Shown here in pieces: positions 52,921 to 61,781 of a stretch of 64,000 bases of DNA; the first letter of the stretch is position 1, and every line of letters starts with the position of its first letter. The translations under genes were made by a program, and so were the position numbers. The notes beneath the pieces were generated by a model. That model had not been told where the DNA came from and did not search any database. It worked only from the letters and a program-made list of their open reading frames with translations. Source of the stretch: Anaeromicropila populeti (GTDB taxonomy: Bacteria; Bacillota; Clostridia; Lachnospirales; Lachnospiraceae); assembly GCF_900112775.1 (NCBI RefSeq), contig NZ_FOYZ01000003.1, positions 313,494-377,493 of the forward strand. The letters are read 5' to 3'.

Positions 52921-54204
52921 TTACCTTTTCCAAATACTTTTTATTGCTTTTCCTCCATTTTCTCCATAGATCCCCTCACTATTCCCACCATTGTCATTAT
53001 CCTTCAAAAGAAAACCATTCTCTCCCTTTTGAAAAAACATGGCATGACCAGCTGTAAGAATGATTCCACTCGTAACTCCTCCTAGTTTTCCAACTAAATC
53101 ATCATAAATGCCTTGATCCGCAGCATTTCTCCCTCTTTCCTTCAATTTATCAAGATGCTTTCCTATACAAGATGCTCCAGCAACTTCTTTATATTTGAAA
53201 TACTTATATAAACTAGGATTCACTGAATCGTCTGAATAGTTTTTCCATACATTATGAAACTGATTATGATTTTCTTCTTTCTTATATCCATCCTTTTGGA
53301 ATTTATTATCTGAAAAAAATGTAACCATCATTCCATGCAGCTCTTCTGGCGAACTGCTTCCAAAAGGAGCTGCCCCCAATGCTGATTCTGCATGAAACAA
53401 TGCTGTAATTACACAGGACGTATTTTTCACATATTCCTTCTTTATATCTGTTGGATCAATGTCCTCTTCTTCATTTCCAGTAAATCCTTTCTTTTCCCGT
53501 TCCAAATTATAATGATATTTTCTTGCCTTAAAAATATCCAAAACAGCAGGTAATTTAATATCTGAATGTTTTTCCTTTGCTAATAAGAAAGCAAAAAAAG
53601 TTATGTAATTATACTTCTCATATAAATCTTTGGTTTCAGAAGTGGCATCCCACTGGGTATGTATACAATCATCCAATAAGTTCTCTTTCTCCAAGGTGGT
53701 GTAAATTTTCAACAAAACCTCATTTTTATCTTGGGGAATTTCCAGTTCTGCCACACTTTGCATAATTTCAACCTGATTATCAAGTGTGAACTCTTTAAAA
53801 TCAATTTCTTTTTGTATCTTGGGTGGAATTTCCTTTGCTCTCTCCTTAATAGCCTCATACAGTGCCTGAAATTTTTCTATTTGCTCTACTTCCTTTATTT
53901 TTTTCCTGTTAGGATGCTCCTTTTTATCCTCATCAAATAATAAACCCATCAGATTCATAAATATGAATAAATTATCTATTTTAGCTGTTTTATCCTCACC
54001 TTTGTCGTTCTTAACCTTTATTTCCATTCTCTGCACAACTGGTGTATCTCCATACAATCCACTAAAAATATTTTCCTGGTTTTTCTTTGTAAAAGAACGA
54101 CTGCCGAATTTAGCCTGAACGGGAGTCTCTTTGGGGTTAACCCAACTTACCTTTTCCTTACTCTCCGCTTCAAGTTCCCCCTTTTTCTCTAGTGCAATAT
54201 CCAT
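52921..54204 (-). CDS. Putative cysteine protease with eCIS-cargo-like N-terminus
   Basis: A 427-residue hydrophilic protein without a signal peptide. The N-terminal 60 residues are charged and unstructured-looking and contain ETPVQAKFG and TPVVQRM; short VQR-type motifs of this kind recur at the N-terminus of proteins linked to extracellular contractile injection systems. The C-terminal half has a papain-like pattern: Cys in NTSCVITALFHAE (about 264), His in LTAGHAMFFQKG (about 388) and an acidic KDNDNGG. This suggests an effector or toxin with protease or related activity. Both assignments are inference. It stands alone on its strand. Confidence 0.5.
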   Translation of the reverse strand: MDIALEKKGELEAESKEKVSWVNPKETPVQAKFGSRSFTKKNQENIFSGLYGDTPVVQRMEIKVKNDKGEDKTAKIDNLFIFMNLMGLLFDEDKKEHPNRKKIKEVEQIEKFQALYEAIKERAKEIPPKIQKEIDFKEFTLDNQVEIMQSVAELEIPQDKNEVLLKIYTTLEKENLLDDCIHTQWDATSETKDLYEKYNYITFFAFLLAKEKHSDIKLPAVLDIFKARKYHYNLEREKKGFTGNEEEDIDPTDIKKEYVKNTSCVITALFHAESALGAAPFGSSSPEELHGMMVTFFSDNKFQKDGYKKEENHNQFHNVWKNYSDDSVNPSLYKYFKYKEVAGASCIGKHLDKLKERGRNAADQGIYDDLVGKLGGVTSGIILTAGHAMFFQKGENGFLLKDNDNGGNSEGIYGENGGKAIKSIWKR

Positions 54205-54441
54205 TCTCCATCCCCTCTTTCTTACATATCATTCAAAACTTCTATATATCTAATAATATACTAAAATAGAGAAAATGAATATACTCAAATTTTTTTTCTG
54301 TTGACAGCTAAAGTTATAGTTTATATTTTAAGACTAAACTACGTCTATGTCATAGGTAATAAAAACAAATAGCAGAAATTATACTCTAATATCAAACTGC
54401 TTAATTGATATGGTATTGGAGTTGTAATAAATAACAAAATA

Positions 54442-54469
54442 TTTACATAAAAAAAAAGTATGGTATTAT
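54442..54469 (+). promoter_or_regulatory. Promoter abutting the small secreted-protein gene
   Basis: TTTACA (54442-54447), a 16-base spacer and TATTAT (54464-54469) with the TGG extension. Transcription should begin at or just after the ATG at 54474. Confidence 0.55.
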
Positions 54470-54473
54470 TAAA

Positions 54474-54989
54474 ATGTGCAAGAAAGCAAAAATGATATTG
54501 ACTTTAGTATGTGCTTTGGCAGTGCTTATTGGATTCAATCCAAATGTTAGTGTATCTGCTGAATCAACTAATAGCCTAGACAATTTAAACAATGAATATG
54601 TCAAGAATTTAGATACTGGTACATATGACTATTCGATTGAGCAAGAGGATGGTGGTACTCTTTACGTAACAATTGATGTTGGAGAAGTGCTAACAATTGG
54701 TACAGATAGTAATGTTTCGGTAAATAGCTTAGTTACAGCATCATCTAGTTTATATGCAAGAAATTTAACTTATACTGGTGCCTATGTTAATGGATTAGGT
54801 GTAACCGTATATAATTTAACAAGTACAGCGACATTTTATTGGAATAATACATATTCTTCTACTTATACCACTTCAATATCTAAGTATATAGTCAATGCCA
54901 CAATATATTATGAGTCTACGACATTTAATGTTGAGTTGGAGATTGGTTGTAGTAAATATGGAGATCCTTATTATTATTACGTTAATTAA
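54474..54989 (+). CDS. Small secreted protein, unknown function
   Basis: Up to 171 residues: signal peptide (about 1-29, ending VSVSAES) and a mature Ser/Thr/Tyr-rich domain of beta-sheet character (LYARNLTYTGAYVNGL, STATFYWNNTYSST). The ATG at 54474 has no ribosome binding site and lies only four bases after the -10, so either the mRNA is leaderless or translation begins at ATG 54492 behind a weak AAGAAAG. A co-directional small anchored protein follows 16 bases later. No family is recognised. Confidence 0.65.
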   Translation: MCKKAKMILTLVCALAVLIGFNPNVSVSAESTNSLDNLNNEYVKNLDTGTYDYSIEQEDGGTLYVTIDVGEVLTIGTDSNVSVNSLVTASSSLYARNLTYTGAYVNGLGVTVYNLTSTATFYWNNTYSSTYTTSISKYIVNATIYYESTTFNVELEIGCSKYGDPYYYYVN

Positions 54990-55005
54990 TGATGGAGGTT
55001 GAAAA

Positions 55006-55296
55006 ATGAAGTCTAAACAAAAACCAGTGATTGGTATAGTTACAGTTGTTTTGATTGGATGTGTAATTTTTGCTATTGTTGGACAGCCCTTTACCAAAGA
55101 TGTAAAGGGGAGTGCATCAAGTAGTGAAACAAGTGTTGAGTCTACAGAAGAACCAATTATATTAGAGAGCCAAACGAGACAAAACATAACTATTGAAAAT
55201 GAAGATGGTACAACAACGGTAATAGAAACTACAATACCAGGTGATTCTTCCATTGAGCATGGGAATATTGTTGAGGGTATTGATTCTGCTAAGTAG
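55006..55296 (+). CDS. Small membrane-anchored extracytoplasmic protein
   Basis: A 96-residue protein with one N-terminal hydrophobic segment (about 8-26) and an acidic, Ser/Thr/Glu-rich tail (SSSETSVESTEEP, ENEDGTTTVIETT) that should lie outside the membrane. GGAGG lies seven bases before the ATG. It is 16 bases after the secreted-protein gene and shares its terminator, so the two form an operon. The function is unknown; an anchor or chaperone for its partner is one possibility. Confidence 0.65.
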   Translation: MKSKQKPVIGIVTVVLIGCVIFAIVGQPFTKDVKGSASSSETSVESTEEPIILESQTRQNITIENEDGTTTVIETTIPGDSSIEHGNIVEGIDSAK

Positions 55297-55303
55297 CTAT
55301 TGA

Positions 55304-55349
55304 AAGATAGTCACAGACTTTCTATTGAGTTTGTGACTATCTTATTTTT
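55304..55349 (+). terminator. Terminator of the small secreted/anchored pair
   Basis: AAGATAGTCACA (55304-55315) pairs with TGTGACTATCTT (55332-55343), followed by ATTTTT. Confidence 0.9.
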
Positions 55350-55782
55350 CTGTATGTTCGTCTATTTTTTACGTATTACTATGATAATTGTTGGAGACAC
55401 CCCTATATGTGCAAAATGTACAACCACAAGATATAGCTCCAGAATGACAAAAAAGAAATGAAAAAATTTCTATCATACGATTCAATAATAATACTCTCAC
55501 TAATTCTACTCTGCTTGTTCTATTAATTGAGTAAGTAAGTGGATTTTCAGTAAACTCCTTATTTACTGCAATAAAAAACACCTATTTAACTCTTTTTCTA
55601 TTGTTTGGGCTTCACTTTTTAAGTGAACGCAATCATTAGTTGAAAATAAAGTTATTATGCGGTTTGAAGCACCATTGGATGTTTTACCATGAATAATTCC
55701 GGATTAAATCTACTTTTTTATTTAATGGATAAATTTTACTGCCTTGCATCTTCTCAGTGCTAATGCCCTATATAGCTGGCAT
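55350..55782. other. Intergenic stretch without a supported gene
   Basis: A 70-codon minus-strand frame (55369-55581, GTG start) has no recognisable domain and only a weak ribosome binding site. The rest, up to the metY stop, holds no clear terminator, repeat or gene. Fragments of older genes are possible. Confidence 0.35.
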
Positions 55783-57063
55783 TTATGATATCTGCTCAAG
55801 TGCCTGTTCCAAATCGGCGATAATATCCTCTACATTTTCCAAACCTACTGAAAATCTTATTAGATCGGGAGCAATTCCTGCTGCCCTTAACTGTTCATCA
55901 GAAAGCTGCCTGTGGGTATGGCTTGCTGGATGTAAAAGGCAGGTTTTGCTGTCTGCCACATGGGTAACAATAGACGCTAATTTCAATTGATCCATAAACT
56001 TAACAGAAGTATCCCTTCCTCCCTTTATGGCAAATGCTAAAACTCCGCAAGAACCATTTGGCAGATATTTTGTCACTAGTCCATGATACTGGCTGCTTTC
56101 CAAATCCCCATAGTTTACCCATGCGACTTTTTCCTGCTTTTCCAAAAACCTTGCAACTGCCAAAGCATTTTCACAGTGCCGCTTTACTCTTAAATGAAGG
56201 GTTTCCAGTCCAAGATTCAGATAAAACGCATTTTGCGGTGACTGGATAGAACCAAAATCACGCATCAGCTGGGCTGTCGCTTTTGTAATATAAGCACCCT
56301 TTCCAAACTTTTCAGCATACACAATGCCATGATACGACTCGTCTGGTGTTGTAAGCCCTGGATACATATCTTTATGTGCCAGCCAGTCAAAGTTCCCGCT
56401 GTCCACAATACAGCCTCCTACACCAACACCATGTCCATCCATATACTTAGTAGTGGAATGAGTCACTATATCAGCTCCCCACTCAAATGGTCTGCAATTA
56501 ATAGGTGTAGCAAAGGTGTTATCCACAATCAAAGGCACTCCATGAGAATGTGCCAACCGTGCAAATTTTTCAAAATCAAAAATGGAAACGGTGGGATTTG
56601 TAATGGTTTCTCCAAAAACAGCCTTTGTATTTGGTCTGAAATATTGTGCCAACTCCTCTTCTGGCAGATCTTGATCTACAAAAGTACATTCGATACCCAT
56701 TTTTTTCATGGTAACTCCAAACAAATTATAGGTTCCTCCATATATAGCTGAAGATGCAATAAAATGATCCCCTGCCTCACATATATTAAAAACAGCGTAA
56801 AAGTTTGCTGCCTGCCCAGATGATGTAAGCATGGCTGCCGCTCCCCCCTCAAGAGCACATATTTTTGCTGCCACAGCATCATTGGTTGGATTTTGCAGTC
56901 TGGTATAAAAATAACCTTCTGCCTCTAAGTCAAATAATTGTCCCATTTCATCACTGGTATCATATTTAAATGTTGTACTTTGATAAATTGGCAGCTGCCT
57001 TGGCGCCCCCTTTTCCGGTTTCCACCCTTCCTGTATACATTTCGTTTCGATTCTGTTTGCCAT
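55783..57063 (-). CDS. metY: O-acetylhomoserine sulfhydrylase
   Basis: A 426-residue PLP enzyme of the Cys/Met metabolism family that makes homocysteine from O-acetylhomoserine and sulfide. The PLP lysine is in THSTTKYMDGHG (about residue 205), with TSSGQAANFYAV and VDNTFATPINCRPFEWGAD as family motifs. The length and GYFYTRLQNPT start fit MetY rather than MetB or MetC. AGGAGG lies six bases before the ATG. A LysR gene lies upstream on the same strand, probably regulating sulfur supply. Confidence 0.93.
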   Translation of the reverse strand: MANRIETKCIQEGWKPEKGAPRQLPIYQSTTFKYDTSDEMGQLFDLEAEGYFYTRLQNPTNDAVAAKICALEGGAAAMLTSSGQAANFYAVFNICEAGDHFIASSAIYGGTYNLFGVTMKKMGIECTFVDQDLPEEELAQYFRPNTKAVFGETITNPTVSIFDFEKFARLAHSHGVPLIVDNTFATPINCRPFEWGADIVTHSTTKYMDGHGVGVGGCIVDSGNFDWLAHKDMYPGLTTPDESYHGIVYAEKFGKGAYITKATAQLMRDFGSIQSPQNAFYLNLGLETLHLRVKRHCENALAVARFLEKQEKVAWVNYGDLESSQYHGLVTKYLPNGSCGVLAFAIKGGRDTSVKFMDQLKLASIVTHVADSKTCLLHPASHTHRQLSDEQLRAAGIAPDLIRFSVGLENVEDIIADLEQALEQIS

Positions 57064-57151
57064 ACTGTTTCCTCCTTTTCTCGCGTATCACATTATCAAT
57101 GCTTCTATTCTTGAAAACAGTATAAATTACTTTTCTAATTTTTCATAATAC

Positions 57152-57194
57152 AAAAAAAAGTGTGTTTGACATAGCTTTAAACTATATCAAACAC
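57152..57194 (-). terminator. Terminator overlapping the 3' end of the lysR gene
   Basis: In the minus sense GTGTTTGATATAG (57182-57194) pairs with CTATGTCAAACAC (57162-57174), followed by eight Ts (57152-57159). The 5' arm is the last five codons of the LysR gene. A second copy of this element lies at 59368-59416. Confidence 0.85.
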
Positions 57195-58085
57195 ATGCTT
57201 TTTTAATGCTTCCATATACGCTCTTCCATATCTGCTCAATGGCATATTTTTTTGTATAATTGTGCCTACCCGCATATACTCATCTACCATTAATGGCTTT
57301 GCGATAATATTTTCTCCATTTAATTCTTTGCTTATAATGCCAGTACTGACGGTATAGCCATTTAAGCCAACTGCAAGATTAAAAAGGGTTGCCCTGTCCC
57401 TTACCTTAATATTTTTATTTCGGTCCAGGGTACTCAGTATTTCCTCCGAAAAATAGAAGGAATTATAATCTCCCTGCTCAAAAGAGAGATAGGGGTATTC
57501 CTCCAAATCCTTTATATCAATCACTTCTTTTTCTGCCAATGGATGTTTTGAACTAATGAATACATGAGGTTTTGCAACAAAAAGTTCTTCAAAAATAAGA
57601 CCATTCTGCTTAATCATCTTTTTCATTACTTCCTCATTTTTTGATGATGTATATAAAATACCAATTTCACTTTTCAGTCTGCTCACATCCTCAATAATTT
57701 CATAGGTCTGGGTTTCCCTTAACGTAAAATCATATTGGTTTCCCCCAAATTCACAAATTACATCTACAAAAGCATTAACCGCAAAGGAATAGTGCTGAGC
57801 AGACACTGAAAATCTCGGGCTTTGTTTTTTAACATTTAAAAACTTTTCCTCCAGAAGATTTGCCTGCTCCAGAACCTGCCTAGCATAAGCAAGAAATTCA
57901 TCACCAACACCAGATACTGCTATTCCTTTATTTGTCCGGTTAAAAATCGTAATCTGCATTTCATTTTCCAGCTCTTTGATTGCATTGGTCAGGCTTGGTT
58001 GGGAAATAAACAATTCCTTGGCAGCCTCACTGATTGTTCCCTTATCTGCTACCATTACCACATACTTTAACTGCTGTAACGTCAT
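57177..58085 (-). CDS. LysR-family regulator (CysB/CysL-like), probably for metY
   Basis: A 302-residue LysR protein. The DNA-binding domain opens MTLQQLKYVVMVADKGTISEAAK with FISQPSLTNAIKELE as recognition helix; the opening resembles CysB/CysL-type regulators of sulfur metabolism. The effector domain runs from about 90 to 295. ATG at 58085 has AAAGGAG ten bases upstream; the frame to 58109 has a weaker site. It lies 113 bases upstream of metY on the same strand, with a terminator between. Confidence 0.88.
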   Translation of the reverse strand: MTLQQLKYVVMVADKGTISEAAKELFISQPSLTNAIKELENEMQITIFNRTNKGIAVSGVGDEFLAYARQVLEQANLLEEKFLNVKKQSPRFSVSAQHYSFAVNAFVDVICEFGGNQYDFTLRETQTYEIIEDVSRLKSEIGILYTSSKNEEVMKKMIKQNGLIFEELFVAKPHVFISSKHPLAEKEVIDIKDLEEYPYLSFEQGDYNSFYFSEEILSTLDRNKNIKVRDRATLFNLAVGLNGYTVSTGIISKELNGENIIAKPLMVDEYMRVGTIIQKNMPLSRYGRAYMEALKKHVFDIV

Positions 58086-58216
58086 AACTTTGGTACTCCT
58101 TTGGCTCATAATATCCTATTATACTCGTTATACAAACCTGATACAACCTATGTAACAAATATCCCCACATAAAAACGAAATTCATAACTTATAAAACTTC
58201 TCTTTGAAAAGAGTAC

Positions 58217-58253
58217 TTGACACTTTGAATTCTAACTATTAGAATTGAAAGTG
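58217..58253 (+). promoter_or_regulatory. Promoter of the marR-yczE pair with near-perfect operator
   Basis: TTGACA (58217-58222), 17 bases, TAGAAT (58240-58245). A 15-base inverted repeat, CACTTTGAATTCTAA (58221-58235) and TTAGAATTGAAAGTG (58239-58253), matches at 14 of 15 positions and covers the spacer and -10. It is an ideal site for autorepression by MarR. Confidence 0.88.
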
Positions 58254-58275
58254 TTTAAAGAAAGGAGCGCACACC

Positions 58276-58686
58276 ATGTATCACAAATTAATGATGGAAA
58301 ATCATTTAATATTTACCAAAAAAGTTTTTGAGCAGTTAGCCGAACGTAATCTTTCATCTGGTCAGCCTAAAGTTTTAGAATATTTAAAAGAACATGATGG
58401 TTCTGTTCAAAAAGATATTGCAATAGCATGCAAGATTGAACCTGCAACGGTTACTAGTCTTTTAATCCGAATGGAAAAGAATGGTCTAGTCCAACGCAAA
58501 CTGAATAATGAGAACCGCAAATACTTGAATGTTTTTTTAACAGAAAAAGGGGAAGAAGAGGTTACACATGTAGAAAAAGCTTTTACTACAATAGAAAATA
58601 CCGCTTTATGTAATTTTACAGATGATGAAAAAGAACAATTTATAAAATATTTAGAGCGAGTAAATAACAATTTGAAAAGAGTGTAG
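58276..58686 (+). CDS. MarR-family regulator
   Basis: A 136-residue winged-helix dimer: QKDIAIACKIEPATVTSLLIRMEKNGLVQRK (helix-turn-helix, about 55-80) and the wing NNENRKYLNVFLTEKG. AAAGGAG precedes the ATG. It shares a promoter with the membrane protein gene four bases downstream and should repress both by binding the palindrome over the -10. The inducing ligand is unknown, though MarR proteins commonly sense small aromatic compounds. Confidence 0.93.
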   Translation: MYHKLMMENHLIFTKKVFEQLAERNLSSGQPKVLEYLKEHDGSVQKDIAIACKIEPATVTSLLIRMEKNGLVQRKLNNENRKYLNVFLTEKGEEEVTHVEKAFTTIENTALCNFTDDEKEQFIKYLERVNNNLKRV

Positions 58687-58690
58687 AGAT

Positions 58691-59353
58691 TTGAATAGAA
58701 AAAAATTAATTAAACCATATATTGTATTTTTACTAGGATTATACATCAATTCATTTGGTGTAAGTTTTATCACAAAATCAAACCTTGGAACATCACCAAT
58801 ATCAAGTATTCCCTATGTATTAAGTCTAGGATTTACACCTACATTAGGGGAATTTACCATTGTCTTTAGTCTTGTACTAATTGCATTGCAGATAGCAATA
58901 CTTCGGAGAAATTTTCAAAAAATACAGTTATTACAAATTCCTATTTCCATTGCATTTGGCTATTTTATTGACTCTTCTATGAATTTGTTGTCATGGATTG
59001 AACCTGATAAATATATTTATAAAATTGCTTCCCTTTTGATCGGCTGTGTCATTTTAGGATTTGGCGTGTACATTGAAGTAATAGCAGATGTTGTAATGCT
59101 TCCAGGCGAAGCCTTTGTAAAAGCTGTGACAATGCGAATTAAAGCAGAGTTTGGAATCATCAAAGTGTGTTTTGATGCATCAATGGCTTTTATCGCAATC
59201 CTAATATCAGGTATATTATTCCATAAAATTAGCGGTGTTCGTGAAGGAACCATAATTGCTGCATTCATAGTTGGCTTAATTGCCAAGTTTTTTGGAAGAA
59301 CACTAAGTTCATTTGCAAACTGGTTATTTCCTGTAGCAACAGAACCATATTAA
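58691..59353 (+). CDS. YczE/YitT-like membrane protein
   Basis: A 220-residue integral membrane protein with five or six hydrophobic segments. The opening LGLYINSFGVSFITKSNLGTSPISSIPY and VMLPGEAFVKAVTMR match the YczE (DUF6198) group of uncharacterised transporters. The start is TTG at 58691, four bases after the marR stop, with only a weak AGAG nearby, so translational coupling is likely. Control by the upstream MarR protein suggests transport of, or defence against, its ligand. Confidence 0.8.
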   Translation: MNRKKLIKPYIVFLLGLYINSFGVSFITKSNLGTSPISSIPYVLSLGFTPTLGEFTIVFSLVLIALQIAILRRNFQKIQLLQIPISIAFGYFIDSSMNLLSWIEPDKYIYKIASLLIGCVILGFGVYIEVIADVVMLPGEAFVKAVTMRIKAEFGIIKVCFDASMAFIAILISGILFHKISGVREGTIIAAFIVGLIAKFFGRTLSSFANWLFPVATEPY

Positions 59354-59367
59354 TTTATCTGTATTAT

Positions 59368-59416
59368 AAAAAATTGTGTCTGACATAGTTTCTAACTATA
59401 TCAAACACATATTTTT
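59368..59416. terminator. Bidirectional terminator, second copy of the lysR terminator element
   Basis: GTGTCTGACATAG (59376-59388) pairs with CTATATCAAACAC (59396-59408), with A-run before and T-run after. It matches the element at 57152-57194 at nearly every stem position and separates the convergent yczE-like and ABC-2 genes. Confidence 0.85.
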
Positions 59417-59472
59417 TAGTACTACTTATACTTATTTATCCTAGGAATCTTTTTCATAAAAGATTTAGGTCT

Positions 59473-60594
59473 TTATAATGTCTCTTTATCTGTTTTTGCT
59501 ACAAATGCAATTGTTAATAAAACAACGACTACTGCTAACATATAAAGTATTTCATTTCTTACCGCTCCAAGGCCGTCACCATATAATACAGACTCTGCTG
59601 CCTGCATGTACCAGGTTGTTGGCATAAAATCACCAATTTTCTGTACAGTCTCTGGCATTATTTCTCTTGGCCACAAACATCCACCTAGCATTAATAGCGG
59701 AATATTTACTAAGCTGACAAAGGATCCTGCAAATAATGTACTCTTAGCAAACCGGCTGATTAAAATACCAATTGCAATACAAACCATGGCAAACACTGCA
59801 CTTACCAGTATAATTTCCATAACCCGCTGTGTTGTATCACCGTAACTGATGTCAACTATATTGGGCAGTACATTAACAATGACTACAATTTGAATACAGG
59901 AAACAACAAAAAAACTGAGCAGATTCTGAACATAATAGCTTGATTTTCTTAATGGTGTTACTGTTAACCGATCGAATACACCGACCATCTTATCTTCCAG
60001 AATCAGCATAGTAGAAAATGACATTAAAAACATCATTCCCAGTGCAAGATAACCTAATGATGTTACTGAACGTTCTATATCATCAGAAACACTTGATGCT
60101 AAATTCTTATATTCTACCTGATAGTCACTATTGCTGTAATCTTCTATTCCCTGATAAAAAGCTTCTTCATCGCTGCCTGCCGCCCCTGCAATCTCTTTTA
60201 TTGCAGATAAATAACTGTTAAGATTCATTTTTAATGGCTGGGCATTGTTCCCATCCGTCAGCATATAGCTTTTTACAGCGGCATCTTCACCAGCAATCAG
60301 CTTGGCTGTATAGCCTTCGTCAAACACCAGTGCCAAGTCCACTTTGCTATTTATTACCTTACTGCTTACTTCATCTTCGTCCAGTTCTACCACATCATAC
60401 TTTTCGCTTAGTGTTTCCACAAACTGTTCTGTGAATTTTGTCTGGTCATTATCCGTAATTCCAACGGTATAACTTGAATTTGAAGTCATTAAGGAAACAA
60501 CAATTATATTTACCACTATTGGTACAACCACCATACAAATAATATTTGTTTTTCTTAAAAATATTCGTTTTATATTATTCCAAAATATTGTCAT
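59473..60594 (-). CDS. ABC-2 type exporter permease
   Basis: A 373-residue permease: one N-terminal transmembrane helix, a large extracytoplasmic domain (about 40-175) and five C-terminal helices with the ABC-2 features MMFLMSFSTMLILEDKMVGVFDRLTVTPL and LLMLGGCLWPREIMP. It overlaps the preceding permease gene by four bases (ATGA), so the two are coupled and likely form a heterodimer powered by the ATPase at 61782. The adjacent polyketide synthase suggests export of its product. Confidence 0.9.
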   Translation of the reverse strand: MTIFWNNIKRIFLRKTNIICMVVVPIVVNIIVVSLMTSNSSYTVGITDNDQTKFTEQFVETLSEKYDVVELDEDEVSSKVINSKVDLALVFDEGYTAKLIAGEDAAVKSYMLTDGNNAQPLKMNLNSYLSAIKEIAGAAGSDEEAFYQGIEDYSNSDYQVEYKNLASSVSDDIERSVTSLGYLALGMMFLMSFSTMLILEDKMVGVFDRLTVTPLRKSSYYVQNLLSFFVVSCIQIVVIVNVLPNIVDISYGDTTQRVMEIILVSAVFAMVCIAIGILISRFAKSTLFAGSFVSLVNIPLLMLGGCLWPREIMPETVQKIGDFMPTTWYMQAAESVLYGDGLGAVRNEILYMLAVVVVLLTIAFVAKTDKETL

Positions 60595-61727
60595 GCTTTT
60601 TTCCTTTCCGCAATAAATACGCTAATTATAATAAATACTACAGTAACACCCCACATAATTCCAATATTCCGATATACTACATTTAAATCTCCTGCATATA
60701 CCATATTCAGTATTGCACTTTTTGCATAATAGCTTAATGATATATGCTCAACATTGGAAAAATCAGCATATACAAAACCACCTGCAAGGAACGTAAATAC
60801 AATAATTAAAACAGTAATAATGGACTGTGCTTTTGACTCGTTTCCTGTCAATATACACAGCATAGCTCCCAGTGTTGTTGTTACTACGGAAAAGGAGAAA
60901 ATGATGGCAAGTAATAATGGTACATTATTTCCCCAATCTACATCATATACGATTTTTGTAAATATAATAATTACTAATGCTTGAATAAATGTTACCAAAG
61001 CTAATCCTATTATCTTTCCAATATATTGCTGATAGGTTTTCATTGGAGACAGCTTAACTCGGTCGCCTAATGTACCAAGGCTTTCCTCAGCAGTTCCATT
61101 GCATCCATATTCTGCACCATACAACATCATCATAAGCAGCATTGCCAGCGCATAATATCCCATAGAGGTTGGCACTTTACCAGAAGAGGTCAATGGCTGC
61201 TCCTCCAGTCCGCTTTCTGCTGTAAAATCAAATCCATCCAAGTTACCTTGCAGCTGATAGACAACACCTGCACAATTTAATCCATTTACATAGCTTTCGA
61301 CTACATTTTCAATTACAGTCGATGAAATTCCAGAATATTTTCTCTGATATACCTCAATTGTATTTGCTGTGTCCTGAGTCTGTACTTGCTCTGAAAAATT
61401 ATCAGGTATGCAGATAACAGCCTCTGCCTCTTCATTGTTAACCAATTCTTCTGCTTCTTCAAAAGTAGATACTTCTTTAAACGTGATAAGTTCCTTTATC
61501 GAATCTATTTTCATCATAGAATCCAAAAAATCTTTTCCACTGTCACCTTGATCCCCATTATAACAAACTACCGTAATCTCATCCAAAGATGACACTTCAA
61601 ATGCATCTGTAAATGCAGATCCCAGAATCAATATAAGAAGAATAAAAGATAACAATTTAATCGCAACTGCCTTATATTCCATAAATATACGTTTTACGGT
61701 ATAATAAATCTGATTTAATATGTTCAT
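60591..61727 (-). CDS. ABC-2 type exporter permease
   Basis: A 378-residue permease with the same layout as its neighbour: N-terminal helix, external domain (about 40-185), and C-terminal helices with MGYYALAMLLMMMLYGAEYG and SLGTLGDRVKLSPMKTYQQY. The ribosome binding site (AAAGGA, 14 bases from the ATG) is distant. It forms an operon with the ATPase upstream and the second permease downstream. Confidence 0.9.
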   Translation of the reverse strand: MNILNQIYYTVKRIFMEYKAVAIKLLSFILLILILGSAFTDAFEVSSLDEITVVCYNGDQGDSGKDFLDSMMKIDSIKELITFKEVSTFEEAEELVNNEEAEAVICIPDNFSEQVQTQDTANTIEVYQRKYSGISSTVIENVVESYVNGLNCAGVVYQLQGNLDGFDFTAESGLEEQPLTSSGKVPTSMGYYALAMLLMMMLYGAEYGCNGTAEESLGTLGDRVKLSPMKTYQQYIGKIIGLALVTFIQALVIIIFTKIVYDVDWGNNVPLLLAIIFSFSVVTTTLGAMLCILTGNESKAQSIITVLIIVFTFLAGGFVYADFSNVEHISLSYYAKSAILNMVYAGDLNVVYRNIGIMWGVTVVFIIISVFIAERKKA

Positions 61728-61781
61728 ACTATCAATTCGATTCCTTTCTTTTTCAGTTATTTTTCATGCACCAGTTTCCCG

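Noticed and set aside
55369-55581. 70-codon minus-strand frame
   Set aside because: No recognisable domain, GTG start with a weak site; kept only as a note in the intergenic entry.
57064-57151. A T-box or SAM riboswitch before metY
   Set aside because: The spacer is short and shows only the lysR terminator and AT-rich sequence; no conserved riboswitch core was seen.
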